Positions 23,750-36,663 are shown, numbered from the stretch's first letter. The stretch is DNA of 64,000 bases from Metallyticus violacea (GCA_030762175.1 CM060843.1:115101369-115165368); one strand, 5' to 3'. The notes: a model not told the origin generated them from the letters alone. A program made the numbers and translations.

Positions 23750-25440
23750 AATAAAAATTGATCTTCCATCATCATCACGTCATGGATTAGAAATTATTCC
23801 TGTTCTGTCGCCAATTTTCCATCTTTGACGGGACGACCATGTATATATCCTCGGTATATACAGCAAAGCCTGGTAAGGTAATATACTTTATGGCATTCTA
23901 TCCAGATGTTCCACACAACATCTATTGTCCCTAATATTTTCGTTTAAGGAGAATGTTCCTAGTTCTTGGCATATATCTCGTTTTTAATATGGTTCAGAAG
24001 AGAACATCCTTTAACCCTTTTAAGAAGTTTCATTTCCACAGATTGTATCGGATTTATTCTCTTTTCCTCATTGTCCAGGGTTCCTAACCATATATTAAAA
24101 CTGGGACTCCAGGAACTTTATATAATTTAAAAATGTCTCTTTCCTAGCCTTTTATCTCAGTCTTTTGAACAATTTGTAATTTCATTCTTATATCGTCATT
24201 ACATTCACAGGTTACATCACATCCTCGTATTTAAAGTGTTTAACTAATTGTACAGGTTTACCTTCTAAAATAATTTTGATGTATGCTGAATATTTCCTGG
24301 GAATGCTACCAGTTTGTTTTAAATGTTAATATATTTAATTTGTGTAAATTGTAAATCATATTTAATTGACACAAATGTACTTGTAGGTATTTCTCACATT
24401 TTTCAGTTATAAGCTGTTCATTAGCAAATAGCAGAGTATTTAAACAAAGTATGAGTTCAAACAAATTCATCTATTGTATAAGACATTCCATTCTCTTGAA
24501 CATCGTCAATATTAACATTAAAGTGTATAAGAGGTAAGCTATATCCTTGACTTATACCTTTCTTAATTTCAAATTAATCTGTTAATTTGTTCTCTATTTC
24601 ATGTACATTTAGTGTTGCTTTTTGTATAGGGATTTAATGACTGCAATGAGGTGAAATGAATAACTTCTTTCTCTTAAATTTTCCTCGGTTTTTGGCGGCG
24701 AGTAGCGTCAAAAGCTTTTTCTAGTCAACAAATGTAACCTACCGTTTCTAAAACCCGGTTGTTTTTCCCGTAGCAGCACTTCTGAGGTATTTGAGAGCCG
24801 GCTATTAATTATATTTGCATATAATTTATTAGCATTATTTAATATGCCTATTCCTTTATACTCTTGCCTTTTTCCATTATTCTAGTATTTTACATCTTAC
24901 TCAACAATTATTTAGGAGGAGGTTTTTTTATCTCTTGCTCTCCGTACTTGTTAAGTTATACATTAACTATATCTAAATCTGGTGATTTTATTATTTGATC
25001 ATTTAATCGCATCTTATAGTTATTCTATATCCATTAAATCTATATTTTGATTTTCATAGTCAGTTATATCCTCTCCCACTAAATTAGGAATCAAATAGTA
25101 ATTCTTTACATGTTAACCCAATTTCTGAGACATAATCAGATTTAAGATGTTTCATGATTTAAAGGGCAACTCTTGTCTTCCCACGCATGTCATGTTCAAT
25201 AATAGTAATAATTTTTTTTTCACAGAGACTGTTGCTCTTCTACATCCACTTTTTGCGTAATTTACTTTTGGTTATAGTTATCTTGTGTTTCACCGGTATA
25301 GTTTTATCATTCTCTGATATTCTAACTTCTTTTTCATTTATTGCATTGGTTATTTCTTCATTGTACATATTTCTTTTCTTCTCAAATTCAATAAGATATA
25401 AGCCCTGTCACACCACAACTTCTACGAGATGTTGTTGATA
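23750..25440 (-). pseudogene. Decayed LINE ORF2 (endonuclease/reverse transcriptase), reverse-transcriptase to C-terminus
   Basis: Minus-strand translation with frame changes gives the reverse-transcriptase landmarks in order. A segment like AIK-NNK precedes a YKGIGILNNANKLYANIINSR box (25.0-24.8 kb). GFRNGR lies at 24738-24758, and a KAFD-like piece (RKSF, frame-shifted) near 24703-24730. The catalytic box reads LLFANEQLITEK at ~24405-24432, where FADD is expected. A LGCDV-like segment follows near 24220. The C-terminal region has KLYKVPGVPVLIYG at ~24100 and DRMP, QALLY and RTG at 23.95-23.80 kb. This is a common insect/arthropod LINE type. Multiple stops and the lost FADD make it inactive. 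The endonuclease domain was not seen. Confidence 0.8.
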
Positions 25441-28400
25441 GCTTCTCTAGAGCAGAGTTAATTATTTCAATAAAATTAGAATATGTTTTTTTTTTCCTGA
25501 GCTATCAATATTTGATCCTGAGCTCTACCGATTTTCATCGTCAAAAAGCGGAATGGAGAAAGATTGAACACAGGACAAGACCTATATAATTGATTAAAAT
25601 TGTTTTTTTTAAGACTACAGACAATGTACTATTGCTACTACATAGGTGACTTTAAAAGCATATGTTTGTCTGTTCATTAGTTTGACAGCGTAAGAGTTTG
25701 ACAAAGTAAATGAATTTATACTAAATGTACATTTATAGCTTTATTTTAATATTTTATATTATCATAAATTTCTCAAAATTCTTTTCTCAAACGCCGTCTT
25801 AGGAGGTAAAGGAACGGAAAGATGAGGTACAATAATTATATAAAATTAATTACAGTGTAGTATGTGTACATATGCAAAATCACTTATTTCATAACCAATA
25901 GGACATCTTTATACTGCCCTAGAACACTTGAGTGCACATTAAGTATAATGGGTTAGTAAAGTAATTGAGAAATGTTTGATTATTACTTTTAAAACCAAAG
26001 ATAATAAATGCACGACGCTCGAGACATGAGCGTGCAGTTTTCAAAAAAGGTGGAATGATGGCAAAGCAAGAACCTTGATCAATCTAATTTTGTTCCTACT
26101 TACAACAATAAAAGGTTTACCTGTTACATTCAGAACTAGCTTAAAGACTATATAGTCAGTTATAAGACCAAGGCAAAAGTTCCAACTGTTTTAGTGCTTT
26201 CGTCATCATTTTAACCGTCTTCATCCATTGATATAACTGAAGCTAAAAGACCTAGGATCGACTCACAAGAACGGGATATTCAGGGTGAGATGTTTCTGCA
26301 GTGACCCCTTACTTATAAAATTGGGTGTCAGTTGCAATTACATACATACTGACAGGCTACAGTATCGTTTACTCATGATTAATGTCATTAAAACTACAAC
26401 AGGTTTTAGCATAACAGCAACCAATAGTTAAAAGAAATATATGAGTGCCAGATGGCTAATTAAACTTTAAGATGCGCTTCCGCCTTTTCTTATGGCCTTG
26501 AGCACTTATCGATCCTGTAAACAGTTTTTTTTCCTCACTACATTATCTCCTTGATTCTTATTCTCTCACTTTCTTTCTTTTCGTAATATTTATTTTTAAG
26601 AGAAGAGAATTATACTTTTAAATTAGTAAAATTTAAATATCATCTGTAACAGTAGAATATGAAAAAAATAATAAAAGGAGGACATTAAAGTAACTGTAAT
26701 AAAATAACAAAAGTATAGCTAAACGGATAACTTAAAAACAAATCATGAAAGCAGTAAAAATAAGTAAATTCAGAAGCTATAAAGTAATAGACAAAAAGGA
26801 ATGAAATAATTCTAAGATATTGGCATGAATATATATATACACACACAGATTACTACAGTCAAAGATATTCAATTGAATATATGAAAGAAAGTGAAATATG
26901 ATGAAATCAAAAATTTAATTCGAATAGTAACATACGTTTACCCAAATCCTTAAAACGATGTTTTAACTATTTCTACTTAACAGCTGAATAATTCGTTCTA
27001 TATTTAATGCCTTCCTCTAAATAAATAATATAAATACATGCTGATAATCATAAAAGTAAGATAATAACAGATGTGTGAGTAGCTGGAAGGAATGGAAAGA
27101 AAATAATATTTGTTTTAGATATATGGAAGAAGAGCTCCTTTACTTCCAAATTTTTGTAAACATATGTAGGAACTAAATATTGTTAGAATCGGAATATTGT
27201 AATAAAAACTGAGCTCTAGCTCTGAGAACCTGGCAATATTTGGATTACAAAGATATAATAATGAGTAAAATGTGATTAACTGAAGATAAACACTTTAGAT
27301 CTTTATTTAAAAAATATTACAAAAATCACGCAATTTTGTTAAGAATCTTTGATGAGAATATATGAAAGCAAACCTTTCAGGAGTCCAAGAAGGACTTTTT
27401 CTAGAATATATGTATAAAATTAATCATGAGAAAACAAAAGATTATACAAATTACGATGTGCATTATTAAGGCAAAGTAAATTAGATTCAAACTGAAGGCG
27501 ACTATTTGTTCCGGAGGGAGCTTCCAAAAGTTTAGCAGATAACGTGGAACAAACACATCCTGCATATATACTTGCCTGAAATAAGCAATAACTGGCTTAT
27601 TTTCACTTCATTAAGAAGACCGCCTTATGGAGATGGTAGTCTGAAATTACAGTTCAATGAAAAGAAACTGGGAGACTATAAAAGAAGGTAAAGAAAGCAT
27701 TGAAGGCTTACTAACAACGTACTTGTGTGAAAAATAATTCCCTGCAGACATGGCCTGAAACGCAAGTACAGAAAGCGTTTGGAAAACGCAGCATCGGGAC
27801 TCAGAATACAAATTTTCCTATAAAGTTCGCTAATAATTCACGGCTTATAAGTAAAATGTAACGCTATCCCTCTCAGTCAGGAATTAAAATGATTAGTAAT
27901 GTGCTACCATCAGATATTGGTAATTGATAATATTCATGTTTTACGCGCTTTATATACAGTTAATATAATATTATTGTTATGATTATTGCTATTGCATAAG
28001 CATATATTACAATTAAAAGGTAAATATTGAAAAAATTATAATTTTTGTTTATATGTTTAATTTTGTATATTAGTAATTAAAATTTAAAAAATATAGGATT
28101 TCAAACACCAGTTAAATTTTACGAAGTCCATGATATCGAAAAATCTTTAAAGGGGATCGATGAGCAAATGTATTGAGAACTGCTGATCTATTCGACACAT
28201 AAGTTAGCCAAACGTTTAAATGAAGGCAGTGTAGCGGGAGTATAGTTCCATGTATAAGGTTTATTTTTCAGTTAAATTTAAGTTCTGCTAAAGAATTAAA
28301 AGAAAATATTTGGAAATATTATTGAAAATATTACATTTAAGTAAACACAAGTGGTTTGGTTTCCATTCTCTTTGCATCTTTCATTAGCCACTATATAGTA

Positions 28401-29188
28401 ATACCAAGATATATTTTTGGCCTGCGTCCACAGTAGAAGCAGAGCACTGGGCTAGGGTCAGGCCAATAGCTTGTCTTAATAACAAAGTTTCTGCCCTAAT
28501 GATTGAACGGGAATGGTCGATGCACAAGAAGGTGTGTTAGTGGTATTAATTATAGTGTATTGTGAAATAAATTGCATTGTAATGCGCTGTATTCAAATGT
28601 TGTGTACAACTAAAACGAAGAAGAAATAAAATCTGCAAGAAAAACGCCCACAGTGCAGAGGAATTTAAAGAAAATATCGTAACAAAAATTCTACGATTTC
28701 GGAAACAGATTACATTGCAATGACTGTAAATATACTTTACTTCTAGTAACAAATGCTAGTACTTATTATGAAGTAAAATTAATGTTACCTGCGTTGTTTT
28801 ATTGATCACGGAAAGTTCTGCGAGTAAAAATGCGTGAGAATTCCGACGGAGCCGACGAATGTCACCTGCGGACGCAGACTAAATATAACAATGTATACCG
28901 CCTGTGCATGCTCATAGTTTCACTCTGCCGTGATTTTATTAAGGGAACATTTTGGACTTTCAGCTTTATCCGCAATTTAATGTATCTCTAAGGACTTCTT
29001 TTGTTTAAAAAATCTATTTATACGTACGGACTACTACTACTAACCACATTTAAGTCTCTGAAGCATTTCCAAATTTTTTCCCTATACTGGATATAGAGTA
29101 ATTTCCTGAGTGAGCAGATGGTTGTAATTATTGAAATATAATTATAATGGTTATAATATTGAATTGTTAGAGTTTTCATGGATAATGA
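25441..29188. other. A+T-rich non-coding DNA
   Basis: No recognised gene or repeat over 3.7 kb. The stretch just above 25440 could hold unrecognisable remains of the LINE's 5' part. A small patch near 28830-28890 is more G+C-rich (ccgacggagccgacgaatg) but has no other feature. Confidence 0.5.

Positions 29189-29220
<32 letters not shown>
29189..29220 (+). repeat. Poly(T) tract
   Basis: About 30 consecutive T, in plus orientation. Could be the tail of a decayed minus-strand retrocopy, but no body is recognised next to it. Confidence 0.9.
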
Positions 29221-29225
<5 letters not shown>

Positions 29226-29289
29226 TTAATTTTTAATATTTTATTATTATTTTTAATTCCTTATCGAAACTCAATCTCCAAACCTGCTA

Positions 29290-29640
29290 GTTGCCAGATG
29301 AAGGAGAACGTCCGTTCTCGTGGAACGGAAGTGATAAATACATCGGTAGTGAAGCAGACGAGCTCGAGGGGGGAAAAATGAGGCCAGGAAAAATTGAAGG
29401 TGAGGGAGGGGAGAGTATAAAGACACACGTTCGAGAGAGAGTGATAAGATAAATGAGGGAGAAGTGCTGTGCGCTAGGATGCGTTATTAAGATGTAAAGA
29501 TGGAAGATAAAACAGGAAGAACGGGGTACTGAAAATAGAAGACGAGAAGGCAGACTTCATTTCGGAATAATGATGGAAATGTGATGATCCAGCAAGGAGG
29601 AAAAAATGAAGGGAAGGAGAAAAATTAAAATAAAAATCTG
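29290..29640 (+). other. Purine-rich block
   Basis: About 350 bases strongly biased to A and G on the plus strand (aggaagaacgg, gaggaaaaaatgaaggg and similar). At its start is the inverted repeat GAGAACG-TC-CGTTCTC (29304-29319). No open frame of interest. Could be a decayed satellite or a structure-prone region. Confidence 0.4.
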
Positions 29641-29650
29641 ATGGTTGTCA

Positions 29651-32090
29651 GTGAATTCAGCAAGAGGCAGAAAAGTTAAACCACGATTCTCCATCAAATA
29701 GTTACATGACATTCGTTCACTGAATCATGCATATGATTTTGTGACATACGACAGAAAGCGAAAGAAAATCTTTCCTAGATGGGAAACCTCTTGAGATTCC
29801 CTTTCTTTTTTATTTAGTATTTTCAAATAACGCACCTGTCGATGTACCTATGTATAGTTTTATTGGATAATATTTCTATCTGCTGCTATTCTTTGAAGCC
29901 TCAAGTAGTAGACGAACACACAGTTTAAAATGTTGTCAGATTTTCCTGCAGAATATGTATTACATAATATAAGAGTTGTCTAGTGTATATCTACGCTACG
30001 AGTGGGTTTTTAAACGAGGAGAGAAAGAAAGTACGGTATCTAAGGATATAAGAGTGTTAGTGGAGTTAAAGACAGTAAGGAAAAGTATTCTGTTATTCAT
30101 GTAAGTGCTATAAGCACTTATATGATGCCGACTTAAGGCTATTAGCATTTGTTAGCCGCTAAAATGAAGAAGAAGAAGAAGAAGAAGAGCCAAAAATATT
30201 CAAATCGTTAAATTATAACGTTCTACTGATGGAAATTTAATCTACACGGATTAGACGGTAAGAAATAAGAAAGATGATACCCATCATCAGATTGTATTAA
30301 ACAGATTTCAATTTCCTGCAGGGCAGGTAATCTGGAGATATATAACAAAAGAAAGGAGTTTTCTTTATGCTGGAAAATACAAGTTATGAAGTTAATGCAG
30401 TCACTAAGTAGATTTAGAAAATGCCTCAAATCTGTTTCCAAAAATAAATTAGGACGAAAACAGACATTCGTTTTTAGCATGATCTTGCACAATGTCATGT
30501 CGTTAAACCTGTGCAGAGGTTGTGTGCATACTTCGTAAACTATTTCATAACTTCATCCTTGATAAATTTTTCCAACGCCAAGACGTGTCTTAAGAAATGT
30601 TTTTATTTATTTTATTTTATTTATTTATTTTTGAGGGCATCCTCAAACTTATGGATAGCTTGACAAATTTAATTTTTTGAAGCAAGATAATGTACAAACA
30701 ATTTCTGAAAGTAATATTGTAACATTTCAGTTCATTATACAAATGAATAAAATACAAGAAACTACGACAAATACACAACTACATTTGTTTCAGACCAATA
30801 TTTGGTACACTTTGGGAATAAAAAAAGCAATACCATGCTTTGGAGAAGAAATGCAATGAAAGTAATTAAAATGTACAGAGAGTGGTTTTGAGAGCCTAGA
30901 AAGAGATAAGATATAATTAAACCACATAAGAAACATGAATGGGGAAGAAACAATGAAATTAATTAATCAATAGACCCACTGATTGGTATCCAATTATTAA
31001 GTTTGTCTCAAAAAAGCCCTCAAGATTACTCCATTACACGTATTGCATTATATTCTTTATACGCCGATCGTAATGTTGAGCTTCAAGAATAGCCCCAAAA
31101 AATCTATTCCTGAAAATCTCTGATCCAAATTTGAAAATCAAATAAAAACATAATATTTTGTTAAACGAAAACTGTGCCGTTTGGGTTCGCTTAACATCTC
31201 AGTACCTACAAGGCTAATACAGCTTTTTGTATATAGCACTTGGTCATGTTGAGTTGTAGCCAAGTTTCATGTGGAGTGGTCTAAAAGCTTATCTGCATGA
31301 AGCAGGCGCCGTTTAAAAATCAATAAATGCTGAAAGCCAAAAAGGACCTACATGTAAGAAAAACGTGGTAGCTTTGGGTGATCGACTTTTCTCAACACCA
31401 AGGATTTCATGGGCACAAAGAAAAGAGTTAAAAAGAGTATATTTCCCCATATGCCATAGCTCCAAAGAAAGTCCTCGAACAAACAGGTACTAATAATAAT
31501 CGGCTTTGATTGAGCGAAAGGCTTTCAAATATAGCTAAATAATTCTCAGTATTTTCGGTTCTTGTTTCATGTGTCCTATACTTTCCTAAGTGTTGATTTT
31601 ACTTTGAAAATAGTACAAAATATTATTCTAAACAGCAATATCTACTTATAGACTGAATGAAAATGAATTTTAAGCATTATATATAAATTTAATTTCCTTT
31701 TCTTATATAAGGATCAAGTCTTTTACTGGTGTCAACATGTACAAAAATGTTTCGAGACCGAAGTTTGGGAAATATTATTCAAACACTTTTTAAGTTCAAA
31801 TTGAACACTAATTATGTATGTATTCATTCAAATGCTGTTAGAAACCAAGTAATGGGTAACATTTTCTATGTAAAGTATTTGTTAATTAAGTACCTATTGA
31901 GAACAAAATCATGTTATAGTTTGTGGAGTCCTAGCATGTTCAACATTTTATATAGTAATTTTAACTCCACTATCAAGTTTCTGCTTAAAATCGGAGCATA
32001 TTGCCAGTATATGCTTTTATTACTTCATTATGTCCAAAATATTTGTTTTGCGACTGTTTTTACGTGTTGCCGGCTGTGATATAGGTAATA
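29651..32090. other. A+T-rich non-coding DNA with small simple repeats
   Basis: Holds a (GAA)n run at 30165-30187, a 19-bp inverted repeat taagtgct-ata-agcactta at 30102-30120 and an ATTT-rich patch near 30603-30632. The longest open frame (31729-32079, 116 codons) is rich in Leu, Tyr, Phe and Cys and has no recognisable domain; I regard it as chance. Confidence 0.5.
30165..30187 (+). repeat. (GAA)n microsatellite
   Basis: About seven to eight copies of GAA. Confidence 0.9.
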
Positions 32091-32108
32091 GCCACTCGTT
32101 GACTACCA
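32091..32108 (-). other. Primer-binding-site-like sequence next to LTR-C
   Basis: TGGTAGTCAACGAGTGGC on the minus strand, four bases past the inferred LTR end. The tRNA cannot be named with confidence. Confidence 0.35.
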
Positions 32109-32112
32109 AATT

Positions 32113-32700
32113 TGTGAAAGCGTTGCCTCGGCTGGTGAGGGTTGCTCGTAGATGACGTCTATTTGTTGCTTCCGTCCGAGAAGTAACAACAATTTCTTGC
32201 GTTTATTTCCTTTAATTTTGTTGATCCAAGATCAATGAACGGAGAAAGAGGTTTTGGCGATGCAAATGAGCCGGCGGTTTGATGTTACTACTAATAATGA
32301 TTTATTCAGTGTCACTTTCCGATGAACCTCGGTGCTTTGCCGTTAATAGACACACTGCGTATTCCACGATGTTGGATTAGCGGACTATTAGTTCCAATGA
32401 ATTATATTTGAAACGAAGACTTGACAAATGTTTCCTACGCAGATATAAGTTTCGAATTTCGGTTGCCTGGATGCACGGAATGTTGAAATGCTGAGCGCTG
32501 AAATTGAATGTATTGCAGAGTCGACCAGAATAAGTTTGAAAATCGAATATAATCCAATTGAGCAGCGAAAATCCAATAGATCTGAGAGGAGAATGCAACT
32601 CGATTAGAATTGAGCAACGAATGAAGCACGGCGCCCATTCTTGCCCTTATATACGTAATTCGATCATTTGGGCACAACTCGGGAGAAATATGGGATAGCA
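32113..32700 (-). mobile_element. Candidate LTR of a retrotransposon (LTR-C)
   Basis: On the minus strand the segment starts TGCTATCCCATATTTC, has a TATA box (TATATAAG, plus-strand 32645-32652) about 50 bases in, an AATAAA near the middle (gacactgaataaatc) and ends ...CTTTCACA. Immediately after comes TGGTAGTCAACGAGTGGC, placed like a primer-binding site. Length is about 590 bp, less A+T-rich than the flanks. The three overlapping minus-strand open frames here (62-88 codons) are by-products. No second copy was found in the window, so the call rests on architecture alone. Confidence 0.45.
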
Positions 32701-34864
32701 TTGCATTTCTCCTTCATAATTAAAAGCCCAGTATTAATACTGGATACTTTAAATTTTCTTGTCTTCATCTGATTCGTAGCTAGCAAGAGCTTCAAAAATC
32801 TGTCTTACGATCCGTGGCTTTAATTTCTGACTGTATTTTCAACTGATCGAAGTCATCTACTTTCCCCGACATTTAAACTTCCCTTGTTACACGATTTAAA
32901 AAAAAAGGAACACAAGCTTTCTACTATCAAAATATATCTTGAGCACAGAAAGGACTAACCTAGGCTTGCCCAGCTTTGGCGAATAAAAAGGCTACCCTCA
33001 CAAGGTTCTCTTGTGTGATGTGTGCTCAACGCTCTTGTGGGTAAAGCACTGAGGGTCCTGTTTTTAACAAAGATGGCTAGCTAGTAATTATGGAAAAAGG
33101 ATAACATACATAAATTAAATTAATATTAGAAATGAAACTGCATATACCGTTTCAAATTCTATATTTATTTCGTAATTTTAGCTCGTATTGCCGTTTTTCT
33201 GCTGCTTAAAATCATAGAATATTTCTAGTACATGACTTTATTACTCCATCATGCCTAAAATATATTTGTAGTCCCTTAAAATGCAGTCTGATAACCTTTT
33301 AATATATGTGATTAACTCCACATTTTATTTCCAGAGTCAATAGTAGTATACTACAAAATTTTCTACTGGCAGAATCAAATTTTTCTATTGCAATAAATTA
33401 ATACCCACTCAGTGAAATAACATGATTCTTTACTTGATCATGACAATGATGGAACCCTATGAACTTTTTTGCGGAACATAAAATATTCAGAGACTGATTA
33501 TCGATATTTGTTTGGAACTCATTACTTTAAAACATTTACATTTCATTTTAGAAATGAAAATAAGGTACTATTAAAATGTTTCTGTTCTTGATTTCTTTAA
33601 AAAGGCAGGTAATTCATTGTAATGATAACATTTAAGCGGTAAGATCATTGACGCTTCTAACATTTACATCATTGAAATTAACAACACGGGCGCACCAACA
33701 GCCTGAAATAAAATAAACACTTGAATTAGACTATCTTTTAACCTTATATTGTCAGATTATAACGTTTGCTGCCGCAACAGCAAACTGCGAGTGACTGTGC
33801 GTGTGCAGCCTTAAGTGCAACAAGTGTTTTATGAGAAGAAAGTGGTGTGAGTTTGAACTAGGGCGCGCTGCGGACGCATACCTAAAATTTATCAGTTTTT
33901 AGCACTAAAATTGAAGTATATATTATTTAAAAAATAAACTGTAAATACTAACTTAAATCTACATCAGGTAGATTTATTAAGTTATTTAAGTTATTTACAA
34001 AAATAAATAAACTGTAAATAGTTTCAGTTTGTCAGAAGGTTAGAAATCTTTAAAATTCCTAAAACCACGTTAAACATTACGGAATGGTAATACTTTGGAG
34101 TTTTTGTTCAAAGTCGATTCATAGTAGAGTTTCAAAAATTTAAGCAATTAGATTGCACAATTTCCATGAAGTTTGACTTCGAGGTCGTTAAAAATGGCAA
34201 GTTAGTAGGGATGTGCTATGTATAAACGAGTTAGCCTAAAACCCCAACAACTATATATACGGAATGAAGATATTACAGTGAATATTCTATTAATTACCCG
34301 TTTCTAATTCTAATTTTGTTTTACTTCTTTCTCCATTTACTTCAACATATATGAACAACTATAACACAACTGTAAATTCACCATTTACAATATTTCATTA
34401 AAATTATCGTATGAATTAGCATTGCTTCAAGATAAAGTATCATTTACCGAGCATAGTTATACTATGTACCGGGTGTTCTAATTAAAGCTGACAAATGCAA
34501 TTCAACGATCGCTAGTTTTGGCACACCAACATTTCTGTGTAGATCATAGAAGGTATTATGTAGCACGATAGTCGTTTATCATATTGCAGAAAAGTTAGTT
34601 TTAACTTATAAATGCAAAATAACTTTTAAATATTTGTCAATTTCATAAAGCCGAATTTACATTATATAGGGAGCGGTGCAATAGTGTACTTGTATCTATA
34701 GCTTGTGCTATTTCAGTAGCATATTCACAAAGATGTATTGTTGTAAGCATTCACGAGAAAGTTCTGAATTGGAAAATAATAAACATTACTTAAAATCCAA
34801 TGAGTGGATAAAGAAGATATCAATATATGGATTAATTTTTTTTTCAGTTTTCTTCCATCACATC
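32701..34864. other. A+T-rich non-coding DNA
   Basis: Nothing firm. At 34470 the phrase ccgggtgttctaattaaagc looks like the terminus of a DNA transposon, but no partner terminus was found. Confidence 0.5.
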
Positions 34865-34975
34865 CCGCCACGGGTGGCCGAGGTCGTTAAGCCGCGAACT
34901 CTGAGCGGGAGGTCTGGGGTTCGAATCTCCCCAGGACGATCCTTCCTAACTGAAATTTTTTGCAGGTTTTCCTTT
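34865..34975 (+). mobile_element. tRNA-derived SINE, family A (copy 6, 3'-truncated)
   Basis: Head only: ccgccacgggtggccgagg, an intact-looking A box, and B box GGTTCGAATCTCC, then the first part of the body up to gcaggttttcctttt. The core and the ATTC tail are absent; the sequence changes abruptly just upstream of LTR-A copy 2, whose insertion or a deletion may have removed them. Confidence 0.85.
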
Positions 34976-35019
34976 TGACTTGGTGATGCCATCATTTATT
35001 TAATTTGAATTTAAAACAT

Positions 35020-35516
35020 ATGGAGGCGTTTGTTCCTCAGGCACATCACTTCTAAGTTCGCACCAACTCAGTTTAGCAGAGAGGATCAGTTCATCAGTTT
35101 ACATGGGCAATTGAGTGCAGAAATTCAATTCAGAGCGAACCAGTTCAGTTCAGTTCAGTTCAGTTCAGTTCAGTTCAGTTCAGTTCAGTTCAGTTCAGTT
35201 CAGTTCAGTCAGTGCAGTTCAGATAGTCGGGTTATCAGATTCAGTTCGTCTCCTTGGAAATCGCGGCAGCTAAATTTATATTTGACGTATTAGGTTCCAT
35301 CGTACGTAGAACGCCAGAAGACGCGAAAGATCTTGCGAAATAAATTACCACATATAAATTGTCACATCGCATAATTATTAAAACAGTTTATATCCTCTCC
35401 CAGTTCGTCGAGCATGAGTCACAAAATATCGGATCAAAACCCTGAGATATTGTACTCATGAAGCATGGGCAACAACACTAAAGCGATCAACAATCAGTTA
35501 ACGATACGCCGCTGCA
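35020..35516 (+). mobile_element. LTR of a gypsy-like retrotransposon (LTR-A copy 2, partial)
   Basis: From about 35215 to 35516 this follows LTR-A copy 1 closely (ctccttggaaatcgcggc, taaatttatatttgacg, tcgagcatgagtcacaaaata, gaagcatgggcaacaacac), ending ...GCTGCA at the position where copy 1 ends ...GCTTCA. Further left the match is loose. U3 with the TATA box is not recognisable. No primer-binding site follows (atcgcgaatatt instead), so this may be a solo or truncated LTR. A pentanucleotide repeat has expanded inside it. Confidence 0.6.
35141..35209 (+). repeat. (CAGTT)n minisatellite within LTR-A copy 2
   Basis: About 14 uninterrupted CAGTT units. The corresponding part of copy 1 has scattered cagtt-like words (atcagttttaaatcagttc) but no array, so the expansion happened in this copy. 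Confidence 0.95.
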
Positions 35517-35718
35517 AAATATCGCGAATATTTTTGTTCCTTATATATCGTCATATTCACTATGATTCGCAACACGTGGGATCCATCTTTTCACAAGCTA
35601 GCAAATGCTCTGAAGGAAAAGCTTTTAGGTATGATCTTTAACCAATTTGGCACCGCTTCCATTATTACCTTATTGCCCCCTGTAAATGTCTAATCCCGCA
35701 AACTGTTACAAAGGTTCC

Positions 35719-35721
<3 letters not shown>

Positions 35722-35768
<47 letters not shown>
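35722..35768 (+). repeat. Poly(A) tract, 47 bases
   Basis: Uninterrupted run of A. The sequence before it (ccgcaaactgttacaaaggttccagt) shows no recognised retroelement, so it is uncertain whether this is a retrocopy tail. Confidence 0.92.
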
Positions 35769-35770
<2 letters not shown>

Positions 35771-36095
35771 CTCTGATACTGTGTAATGCGAATCAGACGA
35801 TGGATTTTTCAATACCTTCACATTATTTAGGCCAACCATTGTGTGCCTAGCCGTCAGGCAGCGGACATATCGCGAAGCAGGGATATAACTTTAAAGAGAA
35901 GTTCCCTTATTGTGCATATTGTGCAGTAATAATAGGAAAAGTTATAAAATAAATACAAATTTAAAATATATATCTTACCTCTTGTATAGAGCAAGTGTCT
36001 ACTTCTCAATAATTCAAGAATTGATTATTGAGGCTTGTCCTGATGTGTACAAAATCCGTCGCACACACCCAGTTAGTTTGCCAACACCGTTATGC

Positions 36096-36400
36096 TTAGT
36101 AAGTGAACTTCATATTAAGCTTTGCGTCTAGCATAGTCCCAGTATGATTCTTTTCCTCTGAAAGTGTACAAATATAAGGCCATTGATATTCCAAAATTTT
36201 GTCAGCATGACTTTTTAGCTGTATTCTACGTCCTTGAATTCTTTCTTGAACGTAGACAACAGGTGCTTCCATAAAACATTTCAATCACAGCATTAGGTCC
36301 AAGTGCCCCTTCAATTTTATGGCAATTTCATCAAAAGGGACTTGCCTGCACTCACGCTGCTTGATCTGCTGTTTCACTGACTCAGTTGATCTCCCCTCTG
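36096..36400 (-). pseudogene. Unrecognised decayed coding remnant
   Basis: One minus-strand frame stays nearly open for about 100 codons: QQIKQRECRQVPFDE, IKLKGHLDLML, one stop, then FMEAPVVYVQERIQGRR, HADKILEYQWPYICTLSEEK and a final stop at 36098-36096. Composition (charged, few runs) is more protein-like than the surroundings. I do not recognise a family; it could be a fragment of a transposon protein or a host pseudogene. Confidence 0.25.
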
Positions 36401-36663
36401 ATTTTCATCACTGACTGGCATTCTTTTTCTGGTGTATTCCAAAGGAATGTAACTATTACGTTTATACCCATGAAACGATTTTGAATTATTTATTCCAATC
36501 TCTATCGATCTTACTAGGCATCTAAAATGGGAAATTAGATCTTTAGGAGTAGGAGTATTGTTGAAAACTGAAATTTAATAAGCGCTCATGTTAATTTTCT
36601 TTATATTTTTGTAAAATAAAAGAACAAATTAATTAATTCAGCGTATAAGTTCTACTGAAACGT

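Noticed and set aside
31729..32079. 116-codon plus-strand open frame
   Set aside because: Composition follows A+T-rich sequence (Leu, Tyr, Phe, Cys), no domain, no splice or start context; treated as chance.
34467..34640. ccgggtgttctaattaaagc as a DNA-transposon terminus
   Set aside because: No inverted partner or coding remnant nearby.
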